A stretch of DNA of 64,000 nucleotides from Bog-473 sp963791455 (GCA_963791455.1 CAWBSM010000002.1:1178001-1242000), one strand, 5' to 3'. Numbered from the stretch's first letter, positions 28,313 to 37,204 are shown. Numbers and translations are program-made. Notes: generated by a model from the letters alone, not told the origin.

Positions 28313-29865
28313 TGCCCGGGCGCGGTCACGGCGCGGCGCGCTTCGACCGGCGCACCTTCATCGCGGCCGCGCTGGCGGCGGGCGGCGCGGGGGTGGTCGC
28401 CGCCATGAACCGGTCCGGCGCGGCCGGGGCGGCGGCCATGGCCCGAACGGCCGCGGCGACGCGGCCGGCGGGATCGGACCTCGGGGCGATCGACCACGTC
28501 GTGTTCCTCATGCAGGAGAACCGCTCCTTCGACCACTACTACGGCACGTACCGCGGGGTGCGCGGTTTCGACGACCACCCGTCGGAATCGCTCGGCGCGT
28601 TCGCGCAGGCGTGGCCCGGCGGCCGCGACCGCACGCTCCTCCCCTTCCACCTCGACTCGTCCACCGGCATCGGCGAGTGCACCACCGACCTCGACCACAG
28701 CTGGGAGGGCGAGCACCTGAGCCGGGGCACGGGCGACAACGGCGCGTTCGTGGCGACCCACACGAAGCCCGAATTCGAGGGGCCGACCAACGGCGTGCTC
28801 ACCATGGGCTACTACCGCCGCGCCGACCTGCCCTTCTACTATGCGCTGGCCGACGCCTTCACGATCTGCGACAACTACCACTGCTCGGTGCTGGGTCCGA
28901 CGCACCCGAACCGGCTGATGTCGCTCTCGGGCACGCTCGATCCCGCCGGCCGTGCGGGCGGACCCGTGCTCATCACCAACTCGGATCCCGATGCCGTCTA
29001 CAGCGTCAGTTGGGACACGGTGCCCGAGGTCCTCGAGGAGGCCGGCATCGGCTGGAAGGTGTACAACCCGCAGGGGACGATCTATGCGCCCGCCTTCTTC
29101 GAGAAGTACGGGATGACCGCGACGGACGCCATCCTGCCGTGGTTCCGCCAGTACCGCGACCCCCGGTCGGCGCTGTACCAGAAGGCGTTCCTGCCGCAGT
29201 ATCCCGGCGACTTCGTGACCGACATCGCGACGGGACAGCTCCCCGCGGTCAGCTGGATCCTCCCGCCGGCCGGCTACGACGAGCATCCCTCGTCACCGCC
29301 CGCGCTGGGCGAGTGGTTCACCAGCCGGGTGCTCGCCGCGCTGGTGTCGAACCCGGCGGTGTGGTCAAAAACGGTGCTCTTCCACATGTACGACGAGAAC
29401 GACGGTTTCTTCGACCACGTGCCGCCGCCGGTACCGCCCGCCGGGACACCGGGCGAGTTCTTGAGCCAGCCGACGCTGCCCGCCGACGCCATGGGCCGGC
29501 GCGGCCCGGTCGGTTTCGGCTTCCGGGTGCCGATGCTCGTGATCTCGCCGTTCAGCCGCGGCGGGCACGTGGCATCGGAGGTGTTCGACCACACGTCGCA
29601 GCTCCGCTTCTTGGAGGAGCGCTTCGGCGTGCGTGCCCCCAACCTCTCGGCCTGGCGCCGGCGGACGGCCGGCGACCTCACCACGACCCTGCACCGGGGC
29701 AAACCCGAGATGTCGGTCCCGGCCCTCCCCAACACGGCCCACGACCAGATGGCGGACATGGCTGCCCTCGGCTGCTCCGAGACCGCCATCCTCAACCTCG
29801 ACACGAACCTGCCGCCCTACCCGCTGCCGCAGCACCAGTCGATGCCGCGCCAGGAGACGGCGTAA
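28312..29865 (+). CDS. Tat-exported phospholipase C / phosphoesterase family protein
   Basis: 517 aa, ATG sharing one base with the SRAP stop. The N-terminus carries a twin-arginine signal (RFDRRTFIAAALAAGGAG), then VVFLMQENRSFDHYYGTYRG, the signature of bacterial acid phosphatase/phospholipase C enzymes (PF04185). Further family motifs are LADAFTICDNYHCSVLGPTHPNR and MYDENDGFFDHVPPP, which bind catalytic metal. It should be exported folded and act on phospholipids or phosphate esters outside the cell; such enzymes often serve phosphate scavenging. The tight linkage to SRAP is odd, as no DNA-repair role is known for this family. The C-terminal domain seen in some PlcC enzymes is absent. Confidence 0.9.
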   Translation: MPGRGHGAARFDRRTFIAAALAAGGAGVVAAMNRSGAAGAAAMARTAAATRPAGSDLGAIDHVVFLMQENRSFDHYYGTYRGVRGFDDHPSESLGAFAQAWPGGRDRTLLPFHLDSSTGIGECTTDLDHSWEGEHLSRGTGDNGAFVATHTKPEFEGPTNGVLTMGYYRRADLPFYYALADAFTICDNYHCSVLGPTHPNRLMSLSGTLDPAGRAGGPVLITNSDPDAVYSVSWDTVPEVLEEAGIGWKVYNPQGTIYAPAFFEKYGMTATDAILPWFRQYRDPRSALYQKAFLPQYPGDFVTDIATGQLPAVSWILPPAGYDEHPSSPPALGEWFTSRVLAALVSNPAVWSKTVLFHMYDENDGFFDHVPPPVPPAGTPGEFLSQPTLPADAMGRRGPVGFGFRVPMLVISPFSRGGHVASEVFDHTSQLRFLEERFGVRAPNLSAWRRRTAGDLTTTLHRGKPEMSVPALPNTAHDQMADMAALGCSETAILNLDTNLPPYPLPQHQSMPRQETA

Positions 29866-29902
29866 GAGAGCTCGTCCGTTCGTCCCTCCCGGGTCGGCCC
29901 GG

Positions 29903-30952
29903 TCAGGCGCGGGCCAGTTGCAGCAGTGTCTCGCCGTCGGCGCGCAGGCGGTCCTGCGCCCCGTGCTGGTCCGGTCGGGCCCGTCCGCTCGCGGCCAAGG
30001 CGTGCTCGCAGCGGGCCGTATAGGCCAGGGTCCACACGGCCGCCGCGCCCGCGGCCCGAACCTGAGCTTCCCCCAACGCGTGGCCGGCGGCCTTCTCGTA
30101 GTCGTCGATGAACGCGGCGACGACGGCGGCCGACGGGAACGTCGACCCGCCCGGCTCCGAGGTGACCGACCAGGTGGCGGCGGCCTGGCCGACCGCCGTG
30201 CTCTCGCGCACGCGGGCCACGCTGTCCCAGTCGTAGACGGCGACGATGGTGCCGTCGTGCAGGCGGACGTTGCGTGCGGACCAGTCGGTGTGGGCGATGA
30301 CCATGACGTCGTGTCCGGCGTGATCGCGAATGGCCGCGGCACGCAGGGCGAGCTCGTCGATCCAACGCGCCGACTCGGCGTCGCGAGCGAAGTCGAAGAT
30401 GGGGCTGTGGGGCTCGGGATAGACCCCCGCCGCGGGGCGCCGCAGCGGGTGATGGTCGAGCCCGCCGAGGTGGCGCAGGTCACGACACAACCCGATGTGA
30501 CGAGCCAGGCCCGCCGCCGACGCGCGCCGGGCCTGCACCCGCCTGTCTGCGCTCATGCCTGGATCGTCGAGCCACGTCTCCGCCGTCACCAGGTTCGGTC
30601 GGTGCGCCTGGAGGGGGACGGGGCCGCCCAGGGGCCGGGCGCAGGGGAACCCGAGGGCGTCGAGATGCGCCTGGACGGCCAGCACCGCCTGCAAGAACCG
30701 CGCGGTCCACCGCTGCTGGTAGCTCTTGAGCACGACGCGGCGGCCGGCGGCCAGGCACACGCCGGCCACGCATCCGACCGAGGACCGGTAGAACATCCCG
30801 CTGGCGGGACGCTCCCCGAAGTAGACCTCGCAGAACCGGCCGATGATCTCGTCGATGTCCGAGGGGTCGTCGGTCCCGAAGACGGCGCGCTCGACGTCGG
30901 ACACGCCCCACCTCGACAACTCCGCGGCGACGCTGTCGGACACGGACCCCAC
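29903..30952 (-). CDS. Aminoglycoside phosphotransferase-like kinase (APH family)
   Basis: 349 aa from GTG 30952, which has CATCAT 6 nt upstream in the leaderless layout; GTG 31009 and GTG 30943 are alternatives. Brenner's catalytic motif HTDWSARN (H221, D223, N228) and the metal-binding VYDWDSVA (D241) identify an APH/choline-kinase fold. VVLKSYQQ supplies the ATP lysine. Family members phosphorylate aminoglycosides, macrolides, homoserine, fructosamine or other small alcohols. Nothing nearby points to resistance, so a metabolic substrate is equally likely. It faces the phospholipase gene tail to tail (37-nt gap) and is divergent from the VOC gene. Confidence 0.82.
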   Translation of the reverse strand: MGSVSDSVAAELSRWGVSDVERAVFGTDDPSDIDEIIGRFCEVYFGERPASGMFYRSSVGCVAGVCLAAGRRVVLKSYQQRWTARFLQAVLAVQAHLDALGFPCARPLGGPVPLQAHRPNLVTAETWLDDPGMSADRRVQARRASAAGLARHIGLCRDLRHLGGLDHHPLRRPAAGVYPEPHSPIFDFARDAESARWIDELALRAAAIRDHAGHDVMVIAHTDWSARNVRLHDGTIVAVYDWDSVARVRESTAVGQAAATWSVTSEPGGSTFPSAAVVAAFIDDYEKAAGHALGEAQVRAAGAAAVWTLAYTARCEHALAASGRARPDQHGAQDRLRADGETLLQLARA

Positions 30953-31035
30953 GCCCTCATGATGATCGCTGCGGGAGCGCGGTGGCGACCGCGGATCTAG
31001 GGTGGCCACGGAGTTGTTCCCGAAAGGAGGCGACC

Positions 31036-31446
31036 ATGCGCTTCAACCACATGGAGCTGACGTTTCCCGCCGGCACGCTGACCTCGGAGTTCCGCGGCGA
31101 GATCGACGCGTTCTACGGTTCGGTGTTCGGCTGGTCGGCGGTGGACGCCGACGTCGTGGGTCAGTCCTGCCATCTGCTGCTGCCGGACCCCGACCAGTTC
31201 CTCCTGCTGGCGGAGAGCAGCAAGCCGATGGCGTCACCCGGCTACGACCACCTCGGCCTGCTCCAGGACACCAGGGAAGAAGTCGACAGCCTGCTGGAGG
31301 CGTGCGAGCGCTATGCCGAGAAGGACGATCGGGTCAAGATCCGGCGCTACGAGGACCTCGTGTACCCGGGCGTCACGGTGCACGCCTTCTACGTGAAGTA
31401 CCTCCTCCCCATCTTCTTCGACGTGCAGAGCATGGAACGCCACTAG
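31036..31446 (+). CDS. VOC-superfamily (glyoxalase-like) protein
   Basis: 136 aa, ATG 31036 with AAGGAGG 5 nt upstream. The pattern is a single-chain VOC fold with two beta-alpha-beta-beta-beta halves: MRFNHMELTFPAG with an early histidine, EIDAFYGSVFGWS, YDHLGLLQDTREEVDSLLEACE and FYVKYLLPIFFDVQ. H5 and H in YDHLGL could be metal ligands. Members include glyoxalases, ring-cleavage dioxygenases and resistance proteins. It stands alone between the divergent kinase and a membrane protein. No substrate can be named. Confidence 0.78.
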   Translation: MRFNHMELTFPAGTLTSEFRGEIDAFYGSVFGWSAVDADVVGQSCHLLLPDPDQFLLLAESSKPMASPGYDHLGLLQDTREEVDSLLEACERYAEKDDRVKIRRYEDLVYPGVTVHAFYVKYLLPIFFDVQSMERH

Positions 31447-31531
31447 CCGTTGCCCCCCAGCGCCCTCGGCGCGTCCGCCGGCGCGTCCCCCGGGCGCGGC
31501 CGCCATCCCCTTTCGTTCGCGGTCGCCTCGG

Positions 31532-31547
31532 TACGGTGGTGCCGATG
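31532..31547 (+). promoter_or_regulatory. Leaderless-type -10 box for the membrane protein gene
   Basis: TACGGT (31532-31537) ends 7 nt before ATG 31545, without a ribosome-binding site. Confidence 0.4.
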
Positions 31548-32231
31548 GCTGACGGCTCGCTCGCCGACCGAGATACGGCCGCCTGGGGCATCGCATCGCA
31601 GGGCGAACCGCGCTGGCCGGCCCTGGTGGCGGTGGCCTCCGCCGCAGCTCTCCAGGTCATTCTCCCCGAGTCCGTCATCCGGGGTCTCGGGAACCGCGCC
31701 CTGATCCCCGCCCTCGAGGGGGTCCTGATTCTCGTGATCATCATCGCGAATCCCGGACACATCTCCGAGGAGGAGAAGCGTCTCCGGATGATCGGGGTGA
31801 CCCTGATCGCGCTCATCACCGTCGTCAACGTGGTGTCGCTGGTCGAGCTCATCCACGCGCTGCTCTACGGCACCAAGGCCGGTGGGCGGCCGCTCGTGTA
31901 CGCGTCGGTGCCGATCTGGCTCACCAACGTCATCGTGTTCGGGCTCTGGTATTGGGAGCTCGACCGCGGGGGACCCGCGGCGCGCCTGCAGATGGCGCAC
32001 CGCAAACCTGACTTCCTCTTCCCCCAGATGTCGACGCCCGGCTCGGCACCGGGCTGGACGCCGAACTTCTTGGACTATCTCTACACCTCGTTCACGAACG
32101 CCACCGCGTTCAGCCCGACCGACACCATGCCGTTGACCGCCTGGGCCAAGTCGCTGTTCATGCTGCAGTCGCTGGCCTCGCTGGTCACGGTGGCGGTGGT
32201 GATCTCGCGGGCGGTGAACATCCTCAGCTGA
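31545..32231 (+). CDS. Multi-pass membrane protein of unknown function (DUF1345-like, tentative)
   Basis: 228 aa from ATG 31545. About four to five hydrophobic helices are visible: ALIPALEGVLILVIIIAN, MIGVTLIALITVVNVVSLV, VYASVPIWLTNVIVFGLWYW and a C-terminal pair. The last segment, YLYTSFTNATAFSPTDTMPL followed by AKSLFMLQSLASLVTVAVV, has the re-entrant-loop-plus-helix look of ion-channel pore domains but lacks a GYGD filter. Similar proteins are common in actinobacteria without assigned function. It converges on the methyltransferase gene over a 17-bp tandem repeat. A channel or small-solute role is only a suggestion. Confidence 0.65.
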   Translation: MADGSLADRDTAAWGIASQGEPRWPALVAVASAAALQVILPESVIRGLGNRALIPALEGVLILVIIIANPGHISEEEKRLRMIGVTLIALITVVNVVSLVELIHALLYGTKAGGRPLVYASVPIWLTNVIVFGLWYWELDRGGPAARLQMAHRKPDFLFPQMSTPGSAPGWTPNFLDYLYTSFTNATAFSPTDTMPLTAWAKSLFMLQSLASLVTVAVVISRAVNILS

Positions 32232-32240
32232 TTCCCTTCT

Positions 32241-32274
32241 GTGAACCGGGAGCTTCCGTGAACCGGGAGCTCCG
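32241..32274. repeat. Tandem 17-bp duplication between convergent genes
   Basis: Two adjacent 17-bp units begin GTGAACCGGGAGCT and differ only in their last bases (TCC versus CCG). The AGCT core is self-complementary. It fills most of the 52-bp gap between the membrane protein and methyltransferase stops, so a bidirectional transcription-end role is possible. Confidence 0.6.
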
Positions 32275-32283
32275 GGCCGGACC

Positions 32284-33309
32284 TCAGGCGGGCTCGTGGT
32301 CTCCGGTGTCGCGCACCGCGCGCGCCACGATGACGTCCACTTCGCCCATGGCGGCACCGAGCCGGACCCGCCGCCCCGCCCAACCCGTCCGGGCCAGAGC
32401 CTGGTCGAAGTAGGCCGTGTCGAAGCCCAGCTCGAGCCAGCCGTACGTCCGGCTCGACCACACGGAGAGCCCATCGAGCCGCGGCCCCCACGGGTAGTCC
32501 ATTCGCTGCACGGGCTCGGCGGCGAAGAGGACGGCCCCGGCCGGGCGCACGATGTCGTGCAGGCGCCGCAACATGGCCCGGTGGTCGGCGCAGTGGTGGA
32601 AGCTCTCGAAGAACACGGCGGCATCGAACGGCTCCTCCGTGCTGAACCCGAGCATGTCCCCCTGCACGACGGTGAGGCGTCCGGGCCCCTGGCCGCGTCG
32701 GCCGATGAGCGCGCAGAACTTCTCGTCCAGCTCGACCGCGGTCACATCGAGCCCGGTCGCCACCATGTCCTCCGTGAGGTTGCCCCAGCCGGGCCCGAAC
32801 TCGACGACCCGCGGCGCCCCGTCCCGCGCCGACACCGCGCCGGCCAGGCAGTCGAGGAGGTGGCCGCGGGCGACCAGGTCACGGCCGACGAGGGCGAGCG
32901 AGCCGCTCTGGTAGGGGAACGGCCGCGCCAGGGCGGCGGACAGGTCAAAGGGGGAGGACTCGTGGGCGGTGTCGTAGGCGGGCCGACCCGAGATACGCCG
33001 ATAGAGGTCCCAGGCCCACTCCCCGTAGGCGGCAGAGAACGGGTCGGCGGGTGGGGTCGTCGGGAGTGCCAGCACGAACCCCTCGAGCAGGGCACGCGCC
33101 TCGTCGGGGGCGGCGGCCATCAGCTCGGTCGCCCGGGCCAGCTCGCCGTCCATGCGTTCCAGCGCGACCTGGCGTGGACCCGGTCGCCCCAGCGCGGCCC
33201 GCAGCGGCCGCCGGAGCGGCGGGGGCAGGACGTCGACCGCACGTCCGCCGAGATGCACGGCAGCGCGCGTGGTCCGGCCCATGGGACGCCGACGCGAGCG
33301 GTCGCTCAC
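32284..33309 (-). CDS. Class I SAM-dependent methyltransferase
   Basis: 341 aa, start GTG 33309 overlapping the preceding stop by 4 nt. Motif I VVEFGPGWGNLTEDMV (residue about 165 onward), an acidic ribose ligand in VTAVELDEKF, and VVQGDMLGF define a Rossmann-type methyltransferase. FDAAVFFESFHHCADH resembles the SAM post-motif of UbiE/COQ5-type small-molecule enzymes. A roughly 130-residue N-terminal region, basic then helical, precedes the catalytic domain and may recognise substrate. It is third in an overlapping set with the amidohydrolase and monooxygenase, so a small aromatic or quinone-like substrate is a fair guess. Confidence 0.83.
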   Translation of the reverse strand: MSDRSRRRPMGRTTRAAVHLGGRAVDVLPPPLRRPLRAALGRPGPRQVALERMDGELARATELMAAAPDEARALLEGFVLALPTTPPADPFSAAYGEWAWDLYRRISGRPAYDTAHESSPFDLSAALARPFPYQSGSLALVGRDLVARGHLLDCLAGAVSARDGAPRVVEFGPGWGNLTEDMVATGLDVTAVELDEKFCALIGRRGQGPGRLTVVQGDMLGFSTEEPFDAAVFFESFHHCADHRAMLRRLHDIVRPAGAVLFAAEPVQRMDYPWGPRLDGLSVWSSRTYGWLELGFDTAYFDQALARTGWAGRRVRLGAAMGEVDVIVARAVRDTGDHEPA

Positions 33310-33620
33310 CCGGCGACGGGTTGCTCGCTCCGGTCGGCCGGAGAGGCCACGTACGTGCTGGCCGTGGCGCCGGTGATGCGACTGAGGTTCCGCGCGCCGA
33401 AGACAGTCTCGTGTGGCGCGGCCAGGTGCGCGTCGAGCAGCCGCTGGGACTCCCAGCACTCGAAGAAGCGGAACGTGTTGGGAGCCTCGAGGTCCTCGGC
33501 CCACGAGTACTCGACGCACCCGGCGTCCCGCCGGCTGGCCTCGGTGACCTCGGCCAGGCTGGCCAGCACGTCGGCGCGGTCGGAGGGGTCGAAGCTGAGC
33601 GAGCCAACGATGATGATCAT
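33306..33620 (-). CDS. Antibiotic biosynthesis monooxygenase (ABM) domain protein
   Basis: 104 aa, a single ABM ferredoxin-like domain: MIIIVGSLSFDPSDRADVLA, TEASRRDAGCVEYSWAED and FRFFECWESQRLLDAHLAAPH are the usual strands and 'H' edge. Such dimers include cofactor-free quinone-forming monooxygenases (ActVA-Orf6, YgiN) and haem-degrading enzymes. The ATG overlaps the amidohydrolase stop by 4 nt and its own stop overlaps the methyltransferase start, so all three are made in a coupled way. Activity is inferred from family; many members are uncharacterised. Confidence 0.85.
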   Translation of the reverse strand: MIIIVGSLSFDPSDRADVLASLAEVTEASRRDAGCVEYSWAEDLEAPNTFRFFECWESQRLLDAHLAAPHETVFGARNLSRITGATASTYVASPADRSEQPVAG

Positions 33621-34873
33621 GTGGGGAGGGTACCCAGCTCGTCCTTGATCAAGGTGCCGCCCTTCATGACGCCGAGGAGCCGGGCCTGGTCCTGGAGGAC
33701 ACCGATGTCGCGCAACGGGTCGCCGTCGACGACGAGCAGGTCAGCCACGTAGCCCTCCCGCACCGATCCGAGCTCGTGCGCGCGGCCCATGAGCTCGAAG
33801 CCGTTGCGGGTGGCCCAGCCGATCACGTCGAGAGCCGGTATCCCCGCCTCCTTCACGTAGAAGGCGAGCTCCTCGGCGTAGGCGCCGTGCGGCAACCCGA
33901 TCGCCCCGTAGTCGTCCCCGCAGAGCAGTCGCACCCCGGCGGCGTTGGCGGCCGGCAGGATGGCGAGCGCCCGCTCGATGTCCGTCGCCATGTCCGCGCT
34001 GAACCCGAGGCCGCCCCCGCCCATCATCTCGGCGAAGCGGGCCGGGAAGAGCTGGCTGGGCACGAGGAAGGTACCGAGCTCGACCATCCGCTCGATCGCC
34101 GCCTCGTCCAGCCCGTCACCGTGGTCGACCACGTCGATGCCGGCGTCGAGCGCCATGTGCAGGGCGTCCCGGTTGGCGATGTGACCGCGGACCAGCGCGC
34201 CCCGCTCGTGGGCCGCCTCGATGCCCGCACCGAGCTCGGCGCGCGACATCTCCGTCAGCTCGCTCGGTGCCACCGTGCCGTGGCCGCCGGTGACGAACAT
34301 CTTGATGATCTCGGCCCCCTGCTTGATCTCCTCGCGCACCGCCCGCCGGAACTCGTCGGGACCGTCGGAACGGTGGATGGCGCCGCGGGCGCCGACGTCC
34401 CAGTACCAGGGGAAGCTCTTGTCACCGGCGTGCCCGGTCGTGCTGACGTCTCGGCTGCCAGCCATCAGGCGGGGGCCGGCGAAGAGTCCCTCCGCGATGG
34501 CGGCCTTCATGGAGGCGTCGATGGCGAACGGCGCGCCGGCGCTGACCGCGCCGGTAAAGCCACTGCGCAGGAGGAGCTCGAGATGATGCGCGGCCCGCAC
34601 GGACTGCAGTGCCGGCGGCTCCTCGAGCCCGAACGGCGCCGTCTTGGACCCGAGCTCGTGATAGGTGGCGTGGAAGTGGCTGCTCACCATGCCCGGCATG
34701 ACGGTGCGCCCACCGAGGTCGACCACCCGGTCCTCGGGGCCCGTCTCGATCGGGTCCGCGCCCAGGTCCGTGCGAACCGCCGTGATGCGCCGGTCCTCTA
34801 TGACCACGGCCGTCCCTGGCCGCGCACCGTCGGCATCGAGCGCGGTGGCGCCGCGCAGGACGAGCCTAGGCAC
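33617..34873 (-). CDS. Metal-dependent amidohydrolase
   Basis: 418 aa from GTG 34873, with GAGG just upstream. The TIM-barrel metal motif appears as SSHFHATYHEL (H66, H68) after VVDLGGRTVMPGMV, and later ligands lie in VRGHIAN, VVDHGDGLD and LLCGDDYGA. MFVTGGHGT replaces the usual carboxylated-lysine strand. The C-terminal GSVREGYVADLLVVDGDPL is the standard beta-sandwich closure of imidazolonepropionase/prolidase-like hydrolases. It hydrolyses a C-N or C-O bond in a cyclic amide, dipeptide or similar compound. It leads a three-gene overlapping unit with a monooxygenase and methyltransferase, suggesting breakdown of a modified ring compound. Confidence 0.88.
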   Translation of the reverse strand: MPRLVLRGATALDADGARPGTAVVIEDRRITAVRTDLGADPIETGPEDRVVDLGGRTVMPGMVSSHFHATYHELGSKTAPFGLEEPPALQSVRAAHHLELLLRSGFTGAVSAGAPFAIDASMKAAIAEGLFAGPRLMAGSRDVSTTGHAGDKSFPWYWDVGARGAIHRSDGPDEFRRAVREEIKQGAEIIKMFVTGGHGTVAPSELTEMSRAELGAGIEAAHERGALVRGHIANRDALHMALDAGIDVVDHGDGLDEAAIERMVELGTFLVPSQLFPARFAEMMGGGGLGFSADMATDIERALAILPAANAAGVRLLCGDDYGAIGLPHGAYAEELAFYVKEAGIPALDVIGWATRNGFELMGRAHELGSVREGYVADLLVVDGDPLRDIGVLQDQARLLGVMKGGTLIKDELGTLPT

Positions 34874-35008
34874 GCGCCTCGACGACCTTGCCGGGGCTGC
34901 CGGCGGCTCCCGTACCGTTCTCGGACACGCAGGCAACGATAGTGACCGAACCGACGGCGAGTCGTTCCGCCACCTGCTCGCGCCACCGTGGAGGCGCGGC
35001 CGCCGTGT

Positions 35009-36037
35009 TCAGCGGGGGCGTCGGCGCAGGGAGGAGTCCCCGATGGCGGTGGGCACCCAGCCGACGTCCGTGTCGTTGAGATCGGTGCCCGGCGGCACGA
35101 TCTCGTCGATGCGGTCGAGCACGTCGGGGCCGAGGCGCAGCTCGAGCGCCGGCAGCTGCGACTCGAGATGTTCCATGGTACGGGGGCCGATGATGGGCGA
35201 CGTCACGGCGGGGTGCTCGAGGACGAACCCCAACGCGAGCTCGATCAGGCTCAGACCCGCCCCGTCGGCGAGCTCGGTCAACGTCGTCACCGCGTCGAGC
35301 TTCTGCTGGTTGCCGGGCAGCGACATGTCGTAGTGGTGGGGCAACATGGCGGCGCGGCGGCTCGCGTTCTCCTTGCCCGGCCCGAAGGCGCCCGACAGCC
35401 AGCCGCCCGCCAGCGGGCTCCACGACAGCACGCCCATGCCGTACTTCTCGCACATGGGCAGCACGTCCCTCTCGATCCCGCGTACGAGGATCGAATAGGG
35501 CGGCTGCTCGGTGACGAAGCGCTCCCGCGCCCGGCGCTCGGCCACCCACTGCGCCTCCACGATCTCGTGCGCCGGGAAGGTGGAACTGCCGAAGTAACGG
35601 ATCTTGCCCGCGCGCACCAGGTCCGTCAGCGCACCGAGTGTCTCGTCGATGTCGGTCTCAGGCGATGGACGATGGATCTGGTACAGGTCGATGTAGTCGG
35701 TGCCGAGCCGACGCAAACTGTTGTCGCACTCGGCCATGATCCATCGACGCGAGTTTCCCTGGGCGTTGGGGTCCTTCCCCATCTGCCCGTGCACCTTGGT
35801 GGCGAGCACGACCTGGTGTCGCTTGGTGCGGGCCAGCGCCTTGCCGACGATCTCCTCGGACTCGCCGAAGGAGTAGACGTCGGCCGTGTCGACGAAATTG
35901 ATGCCGGCGTCGAGCGCGGCGTGGATGATGCGGACCGACTCGTCGTGGTCCTGGGTGCCCCAGGCCCCGAACATCATCGCCCCGAGGCACAGGGGGCTGA
36001 CCTTGATGCCGGTGCGGCCGAGCATGCGGTACTCCAT
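35009..36037 (-). CDS. Aldo/keto reductase
   Basis: 342 aa from ATG 36037. The AKR barrel motifs are complete: GINFVDTADVYSFGESEEIVG (Asp and Tyr of the tetrad), LATKVHGQMG (Lys), LGTDYIDLYQIHRP (His), and the NADPH-binding WSPLAGGWLSG and PIIGPRTMEHLE. The layout matches the AKR11/YghZ-like NADPH-dependent group acting on aldehydes, ketones or sugars. TAGATT lies 7 nt before the ATG with no ribosome site, indicating a leaderless message; a TTG six codons upstream is possible. It is 135 nt upstream of the amidohydrolase on the same strand and may feed the same pathway. Confidence 0.9.
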   Translation of the reverse strand: MEYRMLGRTGIKVSPLCLGAMMFGAWGTQDHDESVRIIHAALDAGINFVDTADVYSFGESEEIVGKALARTKRHQVVLATKVHGQMGKDPNAQGNSRRWIMAECDNSLRRLGTDYIDLYQIHRPSPETDIDETLGALTDLVRAGKIRYFGSSTFPAHEIVEAQWVAERRARERFVTEQPPYSILVRGIERDVLPMCEKYGMGVLSWSPLAGGWLSGAFGPGKENASRRAAMLPHHYDMSLPGNQQKLDAVTTLTELADGAGLSLIELALGFVLEHPAVTSPIIGPRTMEHLESQLPALELRLGPDVLDRIDEIVPPGTDLNDTDVGWVPTAIGDSSLRRRPR

Positions 36038-36085
36038 CGCGGCGAATCTAGCCAAGGAGGTGGCGGCCCGCCCCGCGGGTCCGCC

Positions 36086-37126
36086 TCAGCCTCCGAATCG
36101 GGTGCAAGCGTCGGCCGCCGCCAGCAACAAGACGGGGTCACCGCTGCGGTCCGCACTGCGCAGTGCAGCTTCCGTCAACTTGATGGCATGCTCGTCGCCG
36201 GCGGCCAAGGCCCGGTCGACGAGTGTCGCGGCGGCGGGGGCGCCGACGTCGGAGACGGGAGTCGTGCGGTCCTCGTCGTAGGCGACGTGCAGCGCCGCAA
36301 CCGCCTGCCACACGTAGCCGAGGGCGGCGTCCCGGTCCTCCTGCGCCAGCCAGGGAAGGAGCATCTCGCAGGCCAGGGGCGAGGTGATGGCGTGGAGGAG
36401 CCCGATCGCCCCACCGGAGTCGGCGTTGCGCAGATAGGCCACCGCTCCGCCCGAAGCCAGCTCGTCGAGCAACGGCACCGCCCCACCGGTCCAACCGAGC
36501 GACGCGACCGCCTGCTCGAACTCGTCGGCGATGTCGGCGACCGAGGCGACCCGGTCGCCGATGAGCACCGCGCGCGGCGCCTCCTCCGGAAGATAGGGCA
36601 GATCGGCCAGCGCTTCGGGCACGAGCTCGTGGCCGATCAGCAGGGGCGGCCCGGGCAGTTCCCGGTAGCTCGAGGCCCAGAAGGCCAACGCGAGGGCGAC
36701 CTCGAGTCGCCGCGGCGGCGTGTCGACCGCCCGCAGGGCGCGCACGGCGTGGCCCGTGCGGATCAACCCGTGGGTGGCCGCGCCGACGGCACCCGGCAGC
36801 AGGCGCGCCGCCCATTCGCCCACGACGGCGGAGGCGGGCCGATCGGCGATCTCCCTCTCGAAGAGCGCCAGCCATTCGGGATACCGGTCCGCCTGCCCGA
36901 GCGCGGCGGGCCATTCCGCTTCGCTCAGTGGCCGGTCCGCCGGTGCCGGGGCCTCGTCGAGACGCAGGCGGTACCGCTCCACCCAACCGGCGATGGCGTC
37001 ATGACGACCCAGGTGGGCCAACGCCTCGGTGGCCATCGGGCCGTGATTGGCCAGACCGAGGGATCCGTAGGAGGGGGCGGTGGCCGCGAAGACGGTCAGG
37101 GCATCGTCGAGGGCGTCCGTCTGCAC
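36086..37126 (-). CDS. Questin-oxidase-like protein (DUF4243 family)
   Basis: 346 aa from GTG 37126. CATACT lies 6 nt upstream (leaderless layout). The protein is mostly helical, with family-type motifs: an N-terminal SYGSLGLANHGPMATEALAHL (including the NH pair), GWVERYRLRLDEAP, AATHGLIRTGHAVRAL and a late HAITSPLACEMLLPW. This family includes fungal questin oxidase and AflY, which carry out Baeyer-Villiger-type ring cleavage of anthraquinones; bacterial members are uncharacterised. The conserved histidines are present, so an oxidative role is plausible. It is divergent from a CoA-transferase-like gene (78-bp gap). Confidence 0.78.
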   Translation of the reverse strand: MQTDALDDALTVFAATAPSYGSLGLANHGPMATEALAHLGRHDAIAGWVERYRLRLDEAPAPADRPLSEAEWPAALGQADRYPEWLALFEREIADRPASAVVGEWAARLLPGAVGAATHGLIRTGHAVRALRAVDTPPRRLEVALALAFWASSYRELPGPPLLIGHELVPEALADLPYLPEEAPRAVLIGDRVASVADIADEFEQAVASLGWTGGAVPLLDELASGGAVAYLRNADSGGAIGLLHAITSPLACEMLLPWLAQEDRDAALGYVWQAVAALHVAYDEDRTTPVSDVGAPAAATLVDRALAAGDEHAIKLTEAALRSADRSGDPVLLLAAADACTRFGG

Positions 37127-37204
37127 CGGCCCAGTATGTCGGGGTCGGGCCGCGGGCGCCCGTGGCGAGGCCACTACGATCCCGCCTTCGACGAGGGAGG
37201 TCCC

